Assembly: GCA_052388135.1 (NCBI GenBank)
Contig: JBQTIM010000208.1
Coordinates: 1-7,554 of the forward strand
Direction of reading: 5' to 3'
DNA from: JBQTIM01 sp052388135
Lineage (GTDB): Bacteria > Elusimicrobiota > Elusimicrobia > FEN-1173
Length of the DNA stretch: 7,554 nt
This document shows positions 5,098 to 7,554 of the stretch, one piece after another. Position numbers and translations under genes: made by a program. Numbering within the stretch: position 1 is the stretch's first letter; every line of letters begins with the position of its first letter. The notes under the pieces are model-generated. The model did no database searches, had not been told where the DNA came from, and saw only the letters and a list, made by a program, of their open reading frames with translations.

Positions 5098-6697
5098 CGC
5101 TCCTCCGGTTCATGAGAATGTGGTAGCCGAAAAGGTGAGACTGACGATCCCGCGCTTTCAGCGCACCAAACCCATCCGGCTTCAAAAAGCCGGCGGGGTC
5201 TGGAAAAAAGGTTTTGAGCGGCCCCACCACAGAGCCCTGCGGCGGAACCGTCAGGTCTTTTTTCAAGATTCGGGTCCCTGTTTTATCGTACAGAAAAAGG
5301 GTGGTCCGAGAAGGGGAGGAGTATCCCGGATCGGACGACGGGTTGATGAGGGCCAGCCAGGTCTCGTTCTCCTCGTCCTCCACGACGCGGGAAAACGTCT
5401 TCGTGGAATGGAACGATCCGATCCACTCGACTGGAAAAGGCATGCCGGGGACACGGCTGTTAAAAATATCGCTCCCCACAGCCGTCGCGGCCGCAAACCC
5501 TTTATGACGCAGTTCCTGGATCGCGTTCAAAACATAAGGAAATCCGGAGCGCGAAGACCCTGGGGTCAAGGAGAAGCCCGCGTGGCCTTGGAAATCCGCC
5601 GAGCCCTGGGAGGCCAAGAGTTCGGCGGACGCAACAACCCTGGTGCCATGCAGCGGCAGGACCACGGCGCCCGACTTTTCCAAGACAAGCCGTCCTTCCG
5701 CGTTCCAAACCCGGACGTCCAAGGAAAGGGGTCCGTCCAAAGCGTGGTTTTGCAGAACGTAGCGGGTGCTCCAGTCGCCGCCGTGCATAAGAAGCATATG
5801 CACGCTCGGACCCCAGCCCACGCGGCCGGACAAATCCGCCCCCATAAGCGAAGCGCCCTCCTCGTCGCGAGTGGCGTGGTTCACCGACCAGCGGTCGGAG
5901 GTTTTGTCCACGTGGTAGAAAAGAACCCGGCAAAGCGTCACGGGGCTCAACACACGGACGGCGCCGTCTCCCCCATCGAGAAATTCCGCCAGGCCAGGGA
6001 ACAAGCTCGCCAACGGGATGGCCCGAGATCCGCAGGCCGGCACCGGACCCGCTTCCGCGGACAAACGATCCCCCGCCCGGTTGAAAACCTGGATTTCCGG
6101 GCGAATCTCCATCTCGCGCGGAGAATCTCGGTAGCGAAACGGGTTTTGCAGGACGATCCATGTCTCCGCGGCGGCGTTTTCCATAAGGTGAAAGTGCGAA
6201 TAGGCCGACGCGCGCCGATAGTCAACCCAGTGCCCCTGGCCGTGCACCGTGGAAACGCTCCCGTGGCGGATGTAATCCACGTTGAATTGCACCACCCTTT
6301 CGCTGGCCAGGCGCCGGTCCCTCAGCGAGAAGACCAGGTTGCCCTCGAAAGGACCCGTCCGGCCGGCCGCGCGCAGAACATCTCTCGCCCGAACGCGGGC
6401 CGAGGCGTCGGCTTCGAGCGGGAATTCCCCCTCGGCCACGACGGCACCCTCGGCATCAAAAAGAGTGTATCGCATGAGGACGCGGGGAACTTTGTAATTG
6501 TCGAGCCAATAATTGAAGAGGTAAGCCACGGTGGAATGGACGTCGTCTTCCTTAACCCAGCACATGGCGCTGTTGCTCTTGGGAACCCACTGAACGGCCT
6601 TCCTTTTCAGCTTGACGAAGAAGGGGCCCAGCGGCGAATTCTTAACGGCTGTTTTAATGTCTTCCAGGCGAGTCACATCCACGACGCGGGATTTCAT
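5063..6697 (-). CDS. Four-module repeat protein of unknown function
   Basis: I do not recognise this 544-residue protein. It consists of four tandem modules of about 110-130 residues (roughly 43-160, 166-285, 297-415, 428-544). Each has T-x5-N at its start (T56/N62, T179/N185, T311/N317, T446/N452), then aromatic-[DN]-x2-G (80-84, 205-209, 331-335, 470-474), and a late small-residue strand, for example F-[EQ]-G-x3-F-S-L in modules 1 and 3. Modules 1, 2 and 4 end near a conserved His (VHG 151-153, NHA 273-275, DHL 539-541). Alternating hydrophobic residues predict beta-sandwich folds. There is no signal peptide, membrane helix or catalytic motif that I can identify. It heads the operon, and its last 35 bp overlap the methyltransferase gene. 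A cytoplasmic glycan-binding or scaffolding role is speculation. ATG 6697 is chosen because it lies just after a strong promoter; the next in-frame ATG (residue 45) would cut into module 1. Confidence 0.85.
   Translation of the reverse strand: MKSRVVDVTRLEDIKTAVKNSPLGPFFVKLKRKAVQWVPKSNSAMCWVKEDDVHSTVAYLFNYWLDNYKVPRVLMRYTLFDAEGAVVAEGEFPLEADASARVRARDVLRAAGRTGPFEGNLVFSLRDRRLASERVVQFNVDYIRHGSVSTVHGQGHWVDYRRASAYSHFHLMENAAAETWIVLQNPFRYRDSPREMEIRPEIQVFNRAGDRLSAEAGPVPACGSRAIPLASLFPGLAEFLDGGDGAVRVLSPVTLCRVLFYHVDKTSDRWSVNHATRDEEGASLMGADLSGRVGWGPSVHMLLMHGGDWSTRYVLQNHALDGPLSLDVRVWNAEGRLVLEKSGAVVLPLHGTRVVASAELLASQGSADFQGHAGFSLTPGSSRSGFPYVLNAIQELRHKGFAAATAVGSDIFNSRVPGMPFPVEWIGSFHSTKTFSRVVEDEENETWLALINPSSDPGYSSPSRTTLFLYDKTGTRILKKDLTVPPQGSVVGPLKTFFPDPAGFLKPDGFGALKARDRQSHLFGYHILMNRRSGAVAADHLFGG
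5101..5106 (-). promoter_or_regulatory. Shine-Dalgarno site of the methyltransferase gene
   Basis: GGAGGA on the minus strand lies inside the coding sequence of the preceding gene, three bases before GTG 5097. It decides this GTG over the later GTG at 5070. The spacing is short but the complementarity to the 16S rRNA tail is strong. Confidence 0.6.
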
Positions 6698-6707
6698 AGA
6701 TTTTTAA

Positions 6708-6736
6708 AGTATAGAGTTGGCCGGCGGACGTGTCAA
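6708..6736 (-). promoter_or_regulatory. Strong sigma-70-type promoter of the glycan operon
   Basis: On the minus strand a perfect -35 box TTGACA (6736-6731) is followed, after exactly 17 bp, by the -10 box TATACT (6713-6708), five of six bases of the consensus. The sequence then turns A/T-rich with a likely start at or near A6701, only about four bases before ATG 6697. The -35 box contains the TGA stop codon of the flippase gene, so the promoter is packed into the 35-bp gap between the two genes. It should drive the genes from 6697 down to 637. Confidence 0.8.
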
Positions 6737-7554
6737 CCGTTCCGCGTCCGCGGGGTCGAGGGCTCCGCGCGGCGCCTTCCAAAGGCCTGCGCCGCCCATC
6801 GCGCCTCCTGCGGCCCCAAAATCCCAAAAAGCAAGTAGAGCCCTCCAAAAACAGCGGCGGCCAGACCGGCCAAAACGGCGGCCCGAAGAGCCGGAGAACA
6901 AGTCCCCAAAGCCCAGCCCGACAAACCCTCTCCCAACAACACGGCCCCGAGCCCTATCCCCAACACCTCCGGCAGCTTCAGCGCTCCAAACCGGACCTTA
7001 AGAACCATCCGCGGAGCAAGGACGAAGTACGCGCCGAAATTCACCAGCAACGAAACAAGAGTGGAAATGACCGCGCCCAACGGGCCCCAAGAAGGGATCA
7101 GCCAACCGTTCAATCCAAGGTTTACGACGGCGGCCAACGTTGTGGCACCGGCCAAGAACATTGTCTTGCTTTCCATAAGCATCAAGTTGGAAAACGTGGC
7201 GTTGAAGAGTGTGATGAGCGGAATCCAGACCAAGAAAGCCATGAGCCAGGCATAACGAGCATATTCCGCTTTGGCCAAGACAAGCAAAACATCCGCCCGC
7301 GCCAAATACAAAGCGGCCAGGATGGGAACCAGCGCCATCAGGGTCAGGCGAAGAGTGTGGTTCAAATAAGCGCCGGCCTTCTCATGCTGTCCCAGGTTAT
7401 AGGCCTCGATGGTGTACGGAATGACCGCATTCCCCAGCACGGGCCCCACGAAGGCGACCACCATCAGAATCAGATTGTATTGATAAGCGTAGACTCCGAC
7501 CGTGTCCGGAGAAGCCAGCTTCGCAAGGAAATACCTGTCCGAATACTCGATGAC
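6733..7554 (-). CDS. Wzx/MATE-type polysaccharide flippase, C-terminal part
   Basis: The frame runs in from the right edge and gives 273 residues to a TGA at 6733; the true start is outside the window. It is a polytopic membrane protein of the oligosaccharide flippase superfamily, which moves lipid-linked glycan across the inner membrane. About seven hydrophobic segments are visible in the fragment (roughly 26-48, 70-88, 101-117, 133-153, 157-179, 197-216 and 223-246). The fragment begins EYSDRYFLAKL, close to the SDRYFL-type loop common in this family, and NLGLNGWLIPSWGPLGA (145-161) matches the usual N-x-L-L-I-P-x-x-G-x-x-G-A segment. The last 25 or so residues are basic and likely cytoplasmic. 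A methionine codon at 7464 exists but is internal, because family-like sequence continues upstream of it. Confidence 0.88.
   Translation of the reverse strand, partial: VIEYSDRYFLAKLASPDTVGVYAYQYNLILMVVAFVGPVLGNAVIPYTIEAYNLGQHEKAGAYLNHTLRLTLMALVPILAALYLARADVLLVLAKAEYARYAWLMAFLVWIPLITLFNATFSNLMLMESKTMFLAGATTLAAVVNLGLNGWLIPSWGPLGAVISTLVSLLVNFGAYFVLAPRMVLKVRFGALKLPEVLGIGLGAVLLGEGLSGWALGTCSPALRAAVLAGLAAAVFGGLYLLFGILGPQEARWAAQAFGRRRAEPSTPRTRNG

Noticed and set aside
3943..5115. 390-codon plus-strand frame
   Set aside because: It lies antisense to the methyltransferase gene, which has an intact zinc ribbon and SAM motif; the plus-strand product has neither domains nor a plausible start context.
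5000..6838. 612-codon plus-strand frame
   Set aside because: It is the shadow of the four-module gene and its flanks. Its product is rich in Arg, Gly, His and Gln without motifs, it crosses the strong minus-strand promoter, and the opposite frame shows internal repeats that chance would not give.
1..7554. CRISPR array, insertion sequence or toxin-antitoxin pair
   Set aside because: I saw no regularly spaced repeats, transposase motifs, terminal inverted repeats or paired small toxin/antitoxin genes on either strand.

Overview
This window looks like chromosomal DNA from a GC-rich bacterium that I cannot place taxonomically. The reading frames have mostly G or C at third codon positions, one promoter matches the sigma-70 consensus closely, and the two tRNAs are bacterial in form. 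An envelope-glycan gene set is present. Every supported gene lies on the minus strand, so the biological order runs from the right edge to the left.

At the right edge is the C-terminal part of a Wzx/MATE-type polysaccharide flippase (to 6733). A near-consensus promoter (TTGACA, 17 bp, TATACT) overlaps its stop codon and starts a compact gene run. In order these are: a 544-residue protein of unknown function built from four tandem beta-rich modules (6697-5063); a zinc-ribbon SAM-dependent methyltransferase whose start overlaps it by 35 bp (5097-4099); a CDP-paratose 2-epimerase (RfbE) family short-chain dehydrogenase (4064-3042); a short stretch that reads as a small gene broken by two homopolymer frameshifts (3038-2749); a GT4 glycosyltransferase (2726-1593); and a D-2-hydroxyacid dehydrogenase sharing an ATGA overlap with it (1596-637). 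A second promoter candidate overlaps the dehydrogenase stop codon and precedes tRNA-Val(UAC) and tRNA-Asp(GUC). A strong intrinsic terminator (168-129) closes the run. Nothing is recognisable in the last 128 bases.

The flippase, nucleotide-sugar epimerase, glycosyltransferase and methyltransferase together suggest part of a surface-polysaccharide cluster (O-antigen, capsule or similar), with one sugar possibly a 3,6-dideoxyhexose. The genes that would make the CDP-paratose precursor, and a polymerase or ligase, are not in the window. The least explained element is the four-module protein: it heads the operon, has no signal peptide, and its start codon lies about four bases from the predicted transcription start.
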